Below are positions 51,299-60,867 of a DNA stretch of 64,000 bases, in pieces. The translations under genes were made by a program, and so were the position numbers. Within the stretch, counting starts at the first letter, position 1; each line of letters opens with the position of its first letter. A model generated the notes under the pieces. It searched no databases and had not been told where the DNA came from. It was given only the letters and a program-made list of their open reading frames with translations. The stretch is from Xanthobacteraceae bacterium (lineage in GTDB: Bacteria; Pseudomonadota; Alphaproteobacteria; Rhizobiales; Xanthobacteraceae): contig JALHLQ010000021.1 of assembly GCA_022844485.1 (NCBI GenBank), positions 1 to 64,000 on the forward strand, read 5' to 3'.

Positions 51299-51871
51299 TC
51301 ACTCGGCCGCAGCGCCAAGCTCATGCGGTCCGCGCAGCCGCTCCGCCAGGAGATGCAAATCGCGGTCGCGAAAGCCGAGCGCCTCGATGGCCTTCACCGT
51401 CGAGAGCACGTAGTCGCGATTGGGTCCCGACTTGCCATGACCCTGTCGCACGTAGTGGATTTGCTGCTCGAGCGTGAGGCGGCCCGCATATTGCGGGTGG
51501 CTGCGATCGACAACGTAGCAAAGCGCGGAAACGGTTTTGGCCGACGATTCGAGCGTCACACGACGCATCGTCTCACGATACACGTTCGTGATCTGCTCGC
51601 GTTCACGCAAATAAGCGAGCGTGTGCCGCCGCTTTGAAGCGGCCACCCGATAGGCAATGCCACGGCAGGCGCCGCCACGGTCCAAACCAAGGACAAGCCC
51701 GGGCTTCTCCGGCGTGCCCCGGTGATTGAAAGAGAAGATGCAAAGGGCTCGGTGTGCACCGACCAGTCGCGCCGGCATGCGATTGAGAAAATCGAAGCCT
51801 GGCCGCCACATCAGGGACCCGTACCCAAATACCCAGAGATCCTCTGCGCCGTGGTCCAAGTCCGATAGCAT
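51299..51871 (-). CDS. Gamma-glutamylcyclotransferase (ChaC-like)
   Basis: The 190-residue protein has the cyclotransferase signature FGYGSLMWRPGF near the N-terminus, LCIFSFNHRGTPEKPGLVLGLDRGG, and RGIAYRV. ChaC enzymes degrade glutathione to 5-oxoproline and Cys-Gly. The frame is open upstream, but the ATG at 51871 begins the family N-terminus. It is convergent with plsC with one base between stops. Confidence 0.92.
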   Translation of the reverse strand: MLSDLDHGAEDLWVFGYGSLMWRPGFDFLNRMPARLVGAHRALCIFSFNHRGTPEKPGLVLGLDRGGACRGIAYRVAASKRRHTLAYLREREQITNVYRETMRRVTLESSAKTVSALCYVVDRSHPQYAGRLTLEQQIHYVRQGHGKSGPNRDYVLSTVKAIEALGFRDRDLHLLAERLRGPHELGAAAE

Positions 51872-52017
51872 TAACGAATGGGCCTGAGGAGCGACTGTTG
51901 CAGCGGCGTAACAGGTCCGGTTAGTTGTGGCAACGGGTACAAACCGCCTTGATCGGGCCACAAGTTCTCTCGATGGATTGCAGCTTCTTGGTTCGTCTTG
52001 CTCGAACGAAAGCCCAG

Positions 52018-53166
52018 ATGATCCACCCCGTTCTTGCTCCTCGCCGGCGTTGGCCACTCTTCGTGCCGCTCGTTGTCGTGCTTGGCCTCGGCGCGATTTG
52101 GTCCGCGTTCTGGTATCACACCGCCTCCACGGTAGAAGGACGCATTGCCGAGTGGCGGGCGCGCGAGGCGCAGGCCGGGCGGTTTCACGCCTGCGCGCGC
52201 CAATCGGTGGGCGGATATCCGTTCCGGATCGAAGTTCGCTGCGTGAATGCCACCGCCGAACTGCGCCAGGCGCAGCCGCCCTTGCTCATCAGGGCAAAAG
52301 ACCTTTTGTTCGTCGCGCAGATTTACGAACCGTCGCTTTTGATCGGCGAACTGACCGGGCCGGTGACGATCAGCGAGCCGACGCAGGTGCTTCTCACCGG
52401 CAACTGGTCGCTCGGCCAAATGAGCGTGCGCGGGCTTCCCTCGTCGCTCGATCGCCTGTCAATGGTCTTCGACGGATTGAAGGTTGCGCAGCCGCGCAAT
52501 GGCGCGGTCATGAATGCTGATCGTTTCGAGTTGCACACGCGGATTTCGGAAGGCACGCCTTCGAGCCAACCGGTGCTGGAGATCGTAGGCCGGGCAAAGG
52601 GCGCGGTGATCCCCGCAACCGGCGCGATCAGCAATCACCCGGGCGACATCGAAATCACCGGCATCCTGCGCGGGCTGAGCAGCCTCTCGCCGAAGCCCAT
52701 CCCGGTCCTGCTGCGCGAACTGCAATCGGCAGCAGGCAGGCTGGATATCGTCAAGGCGCGTATTCAGCAGCGCGACATCGTCGCGATCACGACGGGAACG
52801 CTGTCGCTCAGCAGAAACGGCCGGCTCGAAGGTCAATTGCGGGTGACCGCAACAGGCGTCGAACAGCTGGTGCAGGTTTTGGGGCTCGATCAGGCGCTCC
52901 TGGCGGCATCGTCCGGCTCCCGCGGAAACGCCTACGGACATGACCGCGCGGATCGGATCGCGAACGCGCTCGAGCGCATCATGCCCGGTGCAACCGGGGC
53001 GCAACGCGCGAAGGCCGCCGAGGCTGGACTGCAGATGGGACTCGCCCTGCTCGGTGAACGCACCGAGCTCGAAGGAAAGCGGGCAACGGCGATGCCGCTG
53101 CGCTTTTCAGACGGCGCTGCGACGCTCGGGCCGATCAAGCTCGGCCAGGTGCCTCCGCTTTACTGA
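52018..53166 (+). CDS. DUF2125 membrane-anchored protein
   Basis: The 382-residue protein has an N-terminal membrane helix (about 13-34) and a large periplasmic DUF2125 domain with CARQSVGGYPFRIEVRC near its start (two Cys that may pair). Family members are alphaproteobacterial envelope proteins of unknown function. The ATG at 52018 is chosen to start just before the helix; the frame is open upstream. It lies between ChaC and tyrA, as in related genomes. Confidence 0.88.
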   Translation: MIHPVLAPRRRWPLFVPLVVVLGLGAIWSAFWYHTASTVEGRIAEWRAREAQAGRFHACARQSVGGYPFRIEVRCVNATAELRQAQPPLLIRAKDLLFVAQIYEPSLLIGELTGPVTISEPTQVLLTGNWSLGQMSVRGLPSSLDRLSMVFDGLKVAQPRNGAVMNADRFELHTRISEGTPSSQPVLEIVGRAKGAVIPATGAISNHPGDIEITGILRGLSSLSPKPIPVLLRELQSAAGRLDIVKARIQQRDIVAITTGTLSLSRNGRLEGQLRVTATGVEQLVQVLGLDQALLAASSGSRGNAYGHDRADRIANALERIMPGATGAQRAKAAEAGLQMGLALLGERTELEGKRATAMPLRFSDGAATLGPIKLGQVPPLY

Positions 53167-53215
53167 CGATCAACTCAGCCTGCGATCACGCAAGTCGAGC
53201 CGAAACTATCATGCG

Positions 53216-54166
53216 CTAATCGCGCTCGGCCGCATAAGGCCGCGGTAGCGGGGCGGGCGCCGGATGCGGACGGCCGAAATCGGGTGCTTCGATATCCTGA
53301 CCAAGGTCGATGATGCCGCGGCGGATCGCGCGCGTTCGCGTGAACAGATCGAACAAGGTGTCGCCATCTCCGCGGCGGATCGCCCGCGTCAGCTTGGACA
53401 GGTCTTCGTTGAAGGCTCCGAGCATTTCCAGCACCGCATCCTTATTGGCGAGAAACACGTCGCGCCACATGGTCGGATCAGACGCAGCGATGCGGGTGAA
53501 GTCGCGAAACCCGCCGGCGGAAAACTTCAACACCTCGGAGCGCGTCACTTCGCCAAGCTCATCCGCAGTCCCGACAATCGTATAGGCGATCAGGTGGGGG
53601 AGGTGACTTGTTACGGCGAGCACAAGGTCGTGGTGCTCCGGCGTCATCGTCTCGACATTCGATCCGAGCGCACCCCAGAAGGCGGCGAGCGTCTTCACCG
53701 CGGCGGGATCGGCGTTGGGCGCAGGCGTGAGAATGCACCAGCGATTGACGAACAGCTCGGCAAAGCCGGCATCGGGACCGGAATGCTCGGTCCCGGCAAC
53801 CGGATGAGCCGGAATAAAATGGACCGCGGATGGAAGATGCGGAGCCATGTCTTTCACGACCGAGGCTTTTACGGATCCTACGTCGGAAACGATCGCGCCC
53901 GGCTTCAAGTGCGGGGCGATTTCGGCGGCTACGGTCCCGCACTGCCCGACCGGAATGCAGAGGATGACAAGGTCGGCTTCCTCGACCGCCGCCGCATTTG
54001 TGTCCACGACCTGGTCGGCGATGCCGAGCTCGATCACGCGCCGACGCGTGGCAGGCGAGCGGGAGGTCGCCACGATCTCGCGCGCAGCACCATAGGCGCG
54101 CGCGGCCCGCGCAATGGATGAGCCGATCAGCCCAAGGCCGACAAGGGCCAGGCGTGAGACTGCCAT
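53216..54166 (-). CDS. tyrA: Prephenate/arogenate dehydrogenase
   Basis: The 316-residue enzyme makes the tyrosine precursor by oxidative decarboxylation. The Rossmann motif is GLGLIGSS (10-17), with DVGSVKASVV, PAHPVAGTEHSGP and the substrate region VTSHLPHLIAYTIV. There is no fused chorismate mutase; that is a separate gene two positions upstream. The start shares one base with the hisC stop. Confidence 0.95.
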   Translation of the reverse strand: MAVSRLALVGLGLIGSSIARAARAYGAAREIVATSRSPATRRRVIELGIADQVVDTNAAAVEEADLVILCIPVGQCGTVAAEIAPHLKPGAIVSDVGSVKASVVKDMAPHLPSAVHFIPAHPVAGTEHSGPDAGFAELFVNRWCILTPAPNADPAAVKTLAAFWGALGSNVETMTPEHHDLVLAVTSHLPHLIAYTIVGTADELGEVTRSEVLKFSAGGFRDFTRIAASDPTMWRDVFLANKDAVLEMLGAFNEDLSKLTRAIRRGDGDTLFDLFTRTRAIRRGIIDLGQDIEAPDFGRPHPAPAPLPRPYAAERD

Positions 54167-55269
54167 CAGGCCGCCTTCCTCATGAAATCCTTCAGCGCAG
54201 CCACGACGAGCCGGTTCGCCTCTTCAGTGCCCACAGTCATGCGTAAGGCGTTCGGCAGGCGATAAGGTTCGAGCCGCCGCAGGACGAGACCACGCGCGGT
54301 GAGGAAGGCGTCGGCTTCCTTCGCGGTACACCCCGCGTTCTGCGGAAAGTGAATGAGAAGGAAGTTCGCCACGCTTGGGGTGACCTGCAATCCGAGCTTG
54401 CCGACTTCCTCACTCAGCCAAGCGAGCCATTTCGTATTGTGCGCGACCGATCGCTCGACATGCGCAGCGTCCTCGATCGCCGCGATGCCAGCCGCAATCG
54501 CGGGCGCGTTGACGTTGAATGGGCCGCGAATGCGGTTGAGCGCGTCCACAATGTGCCCCGGCCCGTAGAGCCAACCGAGCCGCAGGGCGGCAAGGCCATG
54601 GATTTTGGAGAAGGTCCGGCACATGACCACGTTATCCGACGTCGCAACGAGCTCCAGCCCGGCCTCGTAATCGTTGCGGCGGACATACTCCGCGTAGGCG
54701 GCGTCGAGCACGAGCAGGACATGCGGCGGCAGCGCGGCATGCAGCCTTTTGATTTCGTCGAAGGGCACGTAAGTCCCGGTCGGGTTATTCGGGTTCGCGA
54801 GGAACACAAGCTTGGTGCGGGGAGTCACGGCCTTGAGGACCGCATCCATGTCGGCCGTGTAGTTCGTTTCCGGAACGACAATCGGCGTGCCGCCAGCCGC
54901 CAGCGTTGCGATCTTGTACACGAGAAAGCCGTGGACGGTGTGGATCGCCTCATCTCCCGGCCCGAGATAACCGTGTGCCAGCAAGTTCAGGAGTTCGTCG
55001 GAGCCGGCGCCGCAAACGATCCGATCGGGGTCTAGTCCGAAAGCGCGCCCAATGGCCGACCGCAAGGCGGATGCGGAGCCGTCGGGATAATCCTGCAGCT
55101 GCGTGGCGAGGGACCGGTAGGCTTCGATCGCCTTCGGGCTCGCGCCGAGCGGCGACTCGTTCGACGAAAGCTTGAAGACCTTGGCAATCCCCGGGGCGGT
55201 GCTCTTGCCCGGCACATAGGCCTCGATGGCAAGCACGCCGGGTCGCGGCTCGGGACGCTTGGGCGACAT
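54166..55269 (-). CDS. hisC: Histidinol-phosphate aminotransferase family (HisC), aromatic operon copy
   Basis: The 367-residue PLP enzyme has Asn159-Pro160 in LANPNNPTG, Asp189 in LDAAYAEY, Lys222 in [15 protein letters not shown] as Schiff base, and the late MTVGT. Lying between chorismate mutase and tyrA, it may transaminate prephenate or phenylpyruvate as well as, or instead of, histidinol phosphate. A TTG precedes the chosen ATG. Confidence 0.92.
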   Translation of the reverse strand: MSPKRPEPRPGVLAIEAYVPGKSTAPGIAKVFKLSSNESPLGASPKAIEAYRSLATQLQDYPDGSASALRSAIGRAFGLDPDRIVCGAGSDELLNLLAHGYLGPGDEAIHTVHGFLVYKIATLAAGGTPIVVPETNYTADMDAVLKAVTPRTKLVFLANPNNPTGTYVPFDEIKRLHAALPPHVLLVLDAAYAEYVRRNDYEAGLELVATSDNVVMCRTFSKIHGLAALRLGWLYGPGHIVDALNRIRGPFNVNAPAIAAGIAAIEDAAHVERSVAHNTKWLAWLSEEVGKLGLQVTPSVANFLLIHFPQNAGCTAKEADAFLTARGLVLRRLEPYRLPNALRMTVGTEEANRLVVAALKDFMRKAA

Positions 55270-55289
55270 CAACGATCTCCGTCCGGCGA

Positions 55290-56156
55290 TCAGGCGTCCT
55301 GGGTATCAGAAGGATTGCCGGCCGAGACCGTATAGCGGGTCGCGTGGCTGCCGACGAGAGTGGAGGCGCGCAGCGACACTCCAGCGTTAACGAGCGCCTC
55401 GGTGACGGATCGAAGCTGGCTGCCTTTCGGGACCGAGACGAGCAGGGCGGCACCGTCGAAAGCGCTGTCAGGAACCGCAATCACCTCGGCGGTATTCTCG
55501 ACGGCGCGCGCCGCCCGTGCGCTCCAGCCCGACACGCGGAGGCTCCAGACCTCGACCTCCGGTGCCATCGCGTCAGGCACTGGTTTTGCGATCACGAACA
55601 CGGGCAGCGCGGCCGGATGGTCGGTGCGCTCCACAAAGGGCAGGCGCGCGATGATTTTCGGCGCGCTGTCCCCTTCCAGGGCACCCCACCATGGAAGGGT
55701 GGAGGCCGTCGCGGTCGCCGGCACGAGGCCCAGATCACCTGCAGACTCGGCGACCGCTGCAACGACGTTCGCGGGCCCGACATGGGTGATGAAGGGGACC
55801 GTGAAGCCGAAATGGAAACGGGCGCTGTCGCGCATGGCGGCGTCTCCGGCAGACAGGTCGGCATGCACGGCATAGGCGTGCTGGACATAGGTGAAGGTCG
55901 AGATGATCACCCGCCAAATGCTTTCAGCGGTGTCGAGCGGAAGAATGCCGCGGTGCCGCTCGACCAAGCGGCGCATCATGTCGGCTTCGCGAGCCGGGCG
56001 GAACGCGGAACCGCCGCCTTGCGCGCGCTTGATGGCGATCAGGCGGTCAATGATCTCGCCGCGCTCCATCAACAGGCGATGCATCGCTTCATCGATGCGG
56101 TCGATCTCGGCGCGCAGATCCGCGAGGGTTGGCAGGTTTGGTTGCGATTTGGTCAT
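55290..56156 (-). CDS. Chorismate mutase with C-terminal prephenate dehydratase-like region
   Basis: The 288-residue protein has an AroQ chorismate mutase domain (about 8-95: [26 protein letters not shown] with Arg, Lys and Glu at helix positions expected for catalysis) and a C-terminal region (about 110-280) with weak resemblance to prephenate dehydratase and a final ACT-like part. Whether the second part is active is unclear. It starts the operon with hisC and tyrA, 20 bases upstream of hisC. ATG at 56156 matches the family N-terminus. Confidence 0.88.
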   Translation of the reverse strand: MTKSQPNLPTLADLRAEIDRIDEAMHRLLMERGEIIDRLIAIKRAQGGGSAFRPAREADMMRRLVERHRGILPLDTAESIWRVIISTFTYVQHAYAVHADLSAGDAAMRDSARFHFGFTVPFITHVGPANVVAAVAESAGDLGLVPATATASTLPWWGALEGDSAPKIIARLPFVERTDHPAALPVFVIAKPVPDAMAPEVEVWSLRVSGWSARAARAVENTAEVIAVPDSAFDGAALLVSVPKGSQLRSVTEALVNAGVSLRASTLVGSHATRYTVSAGNPSDTQDA

Positions 56157-56206
56157 GGCGGTGCCTGCCTTGATAGGGAGCGCCTTGCGTGAAAGCAAAG
56201 AAAACG

Positions 56207-56234
56207 TTGACTTGGGGTCCCTCCGATCTATGTA
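56207..56234 (+). promoter_or_regulatory. Candidate housekeeping promoter of metXW
   Basis: TTGACT (56207-56212) and TATGTA (56229-56234) are separated by 16 bases, about 70 bases before the metX start. The region between this promoter and the gene shows no SAM-II riboswitch core. Confidence 0.5.
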
Positions 56235-56305
56235 ACCCTTGCCGGTTGCCTCGTCCGCGCCGGGGGAATTGTCCTCTTCGGCCGAACGGCCGCAATGGGA
56301 GCCAG

Positions 56306-57496
56306 ATGGTCGAGGCCCAGATTTCCATCACCCGTGAGTTGGCCGACCGCATCCGCGAAGCGGAATCACCCCAATCGCAGCTCGTGCGCTTCGGGCCGGA
56401 CAAGCCGTTGCGGCTGGATGCGGGCGTCGACCTTTCGCCTTTTCAGATCGCCTATCAAACCTATGGCGCATTGAATGCCGAACGCAGCAATGCCGTGCTG
56501 ATTGCTCATGCGCTGACCGGCGATCAGCACGTCGCCAACACTCACCCGGTGACCGGCAAACCGGGGTGGTGGGAAACGATGGTCGGTCCGGGCCGGCCGA
56601 TCGACACCGAGCGCTATTTCGTCATCTGCCCAAACGTGGTTGGCGCCTGCATGGGCACGACGGGGCCCTCGTCGCTCAATCCGCGGACCGGCGAACCGTG
56701 GGGGCTCGACTTTCCGGTGATCACCATTCGCGACATGGTGCGGGCCCAGGCGATGCTTCTCGACCATCTCGGGATCGGCTCGCTGTTTGCGATTGCCGGC
56801 GGCTCCATGGGCGGAATGCAGGTTCTGCAATGGGCCGTGAGCTATCCGGAGCGTGTCTTCGCCGCTTTGCCAATCGCGACGGCAACGCGCCACTCGGCGC
56901 AGAATATCGCATTCCACGAAGTCGGCCGGCAGGCCGTCATGGCCGATCCGGAGTGGCGGCTGGGGCGGTATCTGATGGAGGGCACCAATCCAAGCCGTGG
57001 TCTTGCGGTCGCGCGCATGGGCGCGCACATCACCTATCTCTCTGACGTCGCGCTGCATCGGAAGTTCGGGCGGCGGCTGCAGGACCGCTCCAATCACACG
57101 TTCTCCTTCGACGCCGATTTCCAGGTGGAAAGCTATCTTCGCCATCAAGGGATTTCGTTCGTCGAACGGTTTGATGCGAACAGCTACCTGTATCTGACGC
57201 GGGCAATGGACTATTTCGATATCGCGGGTGACTTTGACGGGGTGCTCGCCAACGCATTCAAGGGCACGCCGACGCGCTTTTGCGTGATTTCGTTCACGAG
57301 CGACTGGCTGTTTCCGACCTCGGACTCGCGCGCGATCGTTCATGCGTTGAATGCGGGCGGCGCGCGCGTCTCATTCGCCGAGATCGCGTCCGACAAGGGC
57401 CATGATGCCTTCCTGCTCGAGGAGCCGGAACTGTTCGCCATCGTGCGAGGATTTCTCGATGGGGCCGGCAAGGCCCGTGGGCTCAAAAAAGCATGA
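56306..57496 (+). CDS. metX: Homoserine O-acetyltransferase
   Basis: The 396-residue alpha/beta hydrolase-fold enzyme acetylates homoserine for methionine synthesis. The triad is Ser167 in AGGSMGGMQ, Asp333 in TSDWLFP and His366 in [27 protein letters not shown] and the HALTGDQH oxyanion loop are typical. The frame is open for 39 codons upstream, but the ATG at 56306 fits the family N-terminus. It overlaps metW by four bases. Confidence 0.95.
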   Translation: MVEAQISITRELADRIREAESPQSQLVRFGPDKPLRLDAGVDLSPFQIAYQTYGALNAERSNAVLIAHALTGDQHVANTHPVTGKPGWWETMVGPGRPIDTERYFVICPNVVGACMGTTGPSSLNPRTGEPWGLDFPVITIRDMVRAQAMLLDHLGIGSLFAIAGGSMGGMQVLQWAVSYPERVFAALPIATATRHSAQNIAFHEVGRQAVMADPEWRLGRYLMEGTNPSRGLAVARMGAHITYLSDVALHRKFGRRLQDRSNHTFSFDADFQVESYLRHQGISFVERFDANSYLYLTRAMDYFDIAGDFDGVLANAFKGTPTRFCVISFTSDWLFPTSDSRAIVHALNAGGARVSFAEIASDKGHDAFLLEEPELFAIVRGFLDGAGKARGLKKA

Positions 57497-58155
57497 TGCT
57501 TCGCCGCTTCAAGCGAGACTTGACGATGGACGCCGCACGGACCCCCGGCGGGTCGCGCGTCGACCTGCTCGTGGTTGCGGGGATGGTGGAGCGCGGATCA
57601 CGCGTGCTGGACGTCGGCTGCGGCGATGGAGAACTCTTGGCGCTGCTCGGGGAAACGCGCGAGGTCGACGGCCGCGGAATCGAGCTGTCGCGCGAAGGCG
57701 TGAACGAGAGCGTCGCCAAAGGTCTCGCCGTCATACAAGGTGACGCCGACACCGACCTCGCCGACTATCCGGACGACGCCTTCGATTATGTGATCCTCTC
57801 GCAAACGCTACAGGCCACCCGACAACCGCGCCAGGTTCTCGAGCACATGCTGCGCATCGGACGGCACGCGATTGTGTCGTTCCCCAACTTCGGTCACTGG
57901 AAGATCCGCCTCCAACTCCTCCTTTTCGGCCGCATGCCCACGACCGACAACCTGCCCTACACGTGGTACGACACCCCAAACATCCATTTCTGCACGATCA
58001 AGGACTTCCGCGTCCTGTGCAAAGTGGCCGGCGCGAAGATGGAGAAGGCCGTGGCGCTGAATGCCTGGGGTGCGCCCCTGCGGCTCAACGCGCCCTGGTG
58101 GTTCTGGAATCTCTTCGGCGAGCAGGCCGTGTTTCTTCTGTCACGGAAAGGCTAG
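57493..58155 (+). CDS. metW: Methionine biosynthesis protein MetW
   Basis: The 220-residue methyltransferase-fold protein has [15 protein letters not shown] as the SAM-binding motif and the MetW-specific [40 protein letters not shown]. MetW forms a complex with MetX and supports its activity. The ATGA overlap with metX supports the chosen start. Confidence 0.95.
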   Translation: MMLRRFKRDLTMDAARTPGGSRVDLLVVAGMVERGSRVLDVGCGDGELLALLGETREVDGRGIELSREGVNESVAKGLAVIQGDADTDLADYPDDAFDYVILSQTLQATRQPRQVLEHMLRIGRHAIVSFPNFGHWKIRLQLLLFGRMPTTDNLPYTWYDTPNIHFCTIKDFRVLCKVAGAKMEKAVALNAWGAPLRLNAPWWFWNLFGEQAVFLLSRKG

Positions 58156-58712
58156 AGCGCGACGCTCTGCCTTCCTGGCAAGCCGATTTGCGCATGGTCC
58201 TTCTGAAAACCGGTATCCATCTTTCGGGATCACGCGCCTTTGCGCTCCTTACCTTTTATCTTTGAGGGGCGCTGGCTTGGCATGCCGGCACCGGTCGTGC
58301 CCGCACGACGTTCCGGCGTGCCGTTAAGATTAATTTTATTCTCTCGACTCATGCCCCAGCCGTTCGTCAGTATCCCTCTGGCGCGGAGGCTCTAGCATGG
58401 CGCCGTCTCGCCGCTAGTTAGGCCTTAGGCCAAGTAATCCTCGTCCATTACGTAGGTTAACGCAGCCCACGTTACTGGCCATTGCATTAACGCACGGCCG
58501 CCGCGGTAACTTTGTTCCTGCCCTCAGGGTGACAAGACCTGCCATTGCCGGTAGTTTACAAAGAGTTAACCCCATTATTCATCTGTGAAATGGTCACTGC
58601 GAGCTCCTGTGAGCCGCTGATGATCGATGCTGATGGGTCAGGGCGGGTTCGATCCTGCCACTCAGTCAGCGCAGCAAAGAAAAGGGGATTGCGTCAACAA
58701 AAGGAGCAAACC
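58156..58712. other. Long intergenic region with a degenerate dispersed repeat
   Basis: About 550 bases lie between metW and the first CHAP-like gene. It begins with a small palindrome (AGAGCGCGACGCTCT, from 58154) and the diverged repeat at 58190. The later part is AT-richer (GTTTACAAAGAGTTAACCCC around 58553), as expected for a promoter and long leader. No gene is supported. Confidence 0.6.
58190..58235. repeat. Diverged copy of the CCGGTTCCCACTTTTCGGG element
   Basis: CTGAAAACCGGTATCC followed by ATCTTTCGGGATCACGC matches the 52-base unit upstream of ftsE with several changes. One copy only, just after metW. Confidence 0.7.
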
Positions 58713-59255
58713 ATGCGCGCCAAGAAGCCCACGGTCCTCGTGTTCTGCGCCGCCTTTGTCTTTTTGAGCCTTCCTGGCGTCGGCTATGCCACGCCCGTCG
58801 GGCTGGCTGGAGATGATCGTTATCCGAACTTCTCCAGTTCAATGAAGCCGTCAAAGCCAGCCAAGGCGCGGCGGGCGATACGGGAGCAAGCCGCGTTCTC
58901 CTTCAATTCGTCCACGATCGTTGCCGAGGCCCGACGCTATCTCGGGACCAACCCGACCGGCATGGCCCGGCTGTGGTGCGCCCGCTTCATGAACTTCGTG
59001 CTCGAGCGGACAGGACATCGTGGAACCGGGTCCAACCTCGCACGTTCTTTCGCCTCCTACGGGCAGCGAATCTCCGGGCCGCAGGTGGGCGCCATCGCGG
59101 TCATGTCGCGCGGCAGAAATGGCGGCCATGTCGGAGTCGTCAGCGGCATCGACGAGTCAGGCAACCCCATCATCATTTCCGGCAACCATAATCGTGTTGT
59201 CGCAGAGGTCGCCTATCCCCGCGGCCGCATCTACGCCTATGTGATGCCGATGTGA
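58713..59255 (+). CDS. Secreted CHAP/NlpC-like hydrolase-family protein with DDRYP motif
   Basis: The 180-residue protein has a signal peptide (1-26), the motif GDDRYPNF (33-40), a short basic linker and a CHAP-like domain (about 68-180). Candidate catalytic residues are Cys89 in RLWCARFMN, His139 in GGHVGVV and Asn158 or His159 in SGNHNR. This is the peptidase/amidase layout of small cell-wall or surface CHAP proteins common in Bradyrhizobium relatives. AAAGGAGCAAACC decides the ATG. It is followed by a longer paralogue. Confidence 0.85.
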   Translation: MRAKKPTVLVFCAAFVFLSLPGVGYATPVGLAGDDRYPNFSSSMKPSKPAKARRAIREQAAFSFNSSTIVAEARRYLGTNPTGMARLWCARFMNFVLERTGHRGTGSNLARSFASYGQRISGPQVGAIAVMSRGRNGGHVGVVSGIDESGNPIIISGNHNRVVAEVAYPRGRIYAYVMPM

Positions 59256-59704
59256 TTGCGGCGGAGGTCAAAATTCCCCCCCCCCCCCCATCCCCCGTCC
59301 GCGTTGCCACCGATATGCCTTGATATGGATGCTTGATCGCGCCCTTGGTTTGGGTGGCGTCGGAAATACGGTCGCACCGGCTTCAAGGGCCTGTGCGGCC
59401 GTATGCATTTTCAGGGATGCCGAAGGTGCGTCCTGTCCGAAGAACGCGCTTCCAGTTTTTCGCCGCCAATGATGCGGCCGGAAATTTAGCCGGAGCGCCA
59501 AGCCGCGCTCGCCGCGGCTGCAACAAAGCATCGAAGCTTGTCAACTCAGGAATCAGCCGCCCCCGAGGGTTCCGTCAGGAACCCCCGAGGGCGAGCCAAC
59601 GTTTGTAGATCGTGCAATGTCAAAAACACCGCCGTGAAACCAAGGCGCGCCAACGTCTCGGCCATCACGGGAGCACAGGGGAGCGAAAGCGAGGACTCCT
59701 TACT
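59256..59704. other. Intergenic region between CHAP paralogues
   Basis: It begins with the poly-C run at 59276. A short hairpin (GGGTTCC-GTCA-GGAACCC, about 59567-59584) lies later. Open frames are short and lack domains. It likely holds the promoter of the second paralogue. Confidence 0.55.
59276..59289 (+). repeat. Run of 14 cytosines
   Basis: Fourteen C in a row start 21 bases after the stop codon of the first CHAP-like gene. Runs like this slip during replication and are also error-prone in sequencing. It is outside any coding frame I support. Confidence 0.9.
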
Positions 59705-60682
59705 ATGCACCATCACCAACTAACGACGGTCCTATTGTGTTCCATAATGTTAGTTGCGTTCCAGTCTTCCGTATCGGCCAGACCTGCCCCCGCCGCCTCT
59801 GCCTTCGGCAGCGACGACCGCTACCCGCACCTGCAAAATAGCAACCCAATCAGCCAAAGCTCTCAGCGCCGGCGCGCGCGTGATGTGCAGCCTCAATGGG
59901 GCGGGCCTCAGCTCTCCCTCAGGACACCGTTCGCTTCTCGGCGCCCCGCACGCGATAGAAGCTACGTCGACGTTGACCGATATGGCGACCCTTACGTGGG
60001 ATCCTCGTTCGGCGTTTCGGCCTCAAGCGAGAAGCGATCGGTCCGCCGCAGCCGGGCCGTCTCGCAGCGATATGCGGTCGAACGCAAAAAGGCGAAACAG
60101 CGCCAGACGGCAGCGGCTGCACCTGAGTCGATCCCGATACCCCGCCGGGAAAAAGGCGCAGCCACATCCCCGCGGACCCCGATCGGGATGAGGCCGGCGG
60201 CGGTGATTTCCGAGGCCCGGCGTTATGTCGGCACCAATCCGACGCGCATGTCGCGGCTATGGTGCGCCCGCTTCATGAACATGGTGCTCGAGCGCACCGG
60301 TCATCGCGGTACGGGCTCGGACATGGCGTTATCCTTCGCGTCGTACGGAACACGCGTCTCCGGGCCTCGGGTGGGCGCCATCGCCGTGCTCGCGCGTGGA
60401 CGGCGTGGCGGGCATGTCGGGATCGTCACGGGGGTCGATGAGAACGGCAACCCAATTCTCCTTTCCGGCAACCACAATCGCATCGTTGCGGAAGCAGCCT
60501 ACCCGCGCAGCCGGATTTTCGCCTATGTGATGCCGGTTTCGAACTCCGCGCCCGCGGTTGCAAACGAGGTCAGCACGGCTGCAAAGCGGGCCAAAGCCGC
60601 GGCAGTTCCGGCGGTCGAGGCATTGCCGGATTGGTCCGAAGTCGCCTCCGCCGTCAACTCGCGGGACAGCCTCACACGCTGA
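59705..60682 (+). CDS. Secreted CHAP/NlpC-like hydrolase-family protein, long paralogue with DDRYP motif
   Basis: The 325-residue protein has a signal peptide (1-25), SDDRYPHL (36-43), a long Arg/Ser/Gln-rich linker (about 45-160) and a CHAP-like domain (about 165-275) very similar to the preceding protein. Candidate catalytic residues are Cys187, His237 and Asn256 or His257. A C-terminal Ala-rich tail (about 280-325) is added. The extended basic linker could anchor it to the cell wall or outer layer. The start ATG at 59705 lies before the signal peptide; the ribosome site is weak. Confidence 0.82.
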   Translation: MHHHQLTTVLLCSIMLVAFQSSVSARPAPAASAFGSDDRYPHLQNSNPISQSSQRRRARDVQPQWGGPQLSLRTPFASRRPARDRSYVDVDRYGDPYVGSSFGVSASSEKRSVRRSRAVSQRYAVERKKAKQRQTAAAAPESIPIPRREKGAATSPRTPIGMRPAAVISEARRYVGTNPTRMSRLWCARFMNMVLERTGHRGTGSDMALSFASYGTRVSGPRVGAIAVLARGRRGGHVGIVTGVDENGNPILLSGNHNRIVAEAAYPRSRIFAYVMPVSNSAPAVANEVSTAAKRAKAAAVPAVEALPDWSEVASAVNSRDSLTR

Positions 60683-60746
60683 ATCTTGGAACGAACGTAA
60701 CGGGACACAACGCCGCCGGAATGGGCTCCTCAAGCGGCGTTGGTGG

Positions 60747-60780
60747 CCGGGGCCGTCGGAGGATACCTCCACGGCCCCGG
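60747..60780. terminator. Strong hairpin between convergent genes
   Basis: CCGGGGCCGT with GGAGG pairs with CCTCCACGGCCCCGG, leaving one bulged base, around an ATA loop. It lies between the CHAP paralogue and the MOSC gene, which converge. There is no T-run, so action on transcription is likely but not proven. Confidence 0.65.
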
Positions 60781-60867
60781 TGCCTTTGGGAGGCTCGTCT
60801 TGGGGCCAACCGCATCTCCTGCCCCGCGACAATGCCCGGCCGGCAGGGATGTTCCTGCACAAGCCTC

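Noticed and set aside
56157-56305. SAM-II riboswitch upstream of metX
   Set aside because: The conserved GATTT and GCTAAA parts are missing; only a promoter-like pair is seen.
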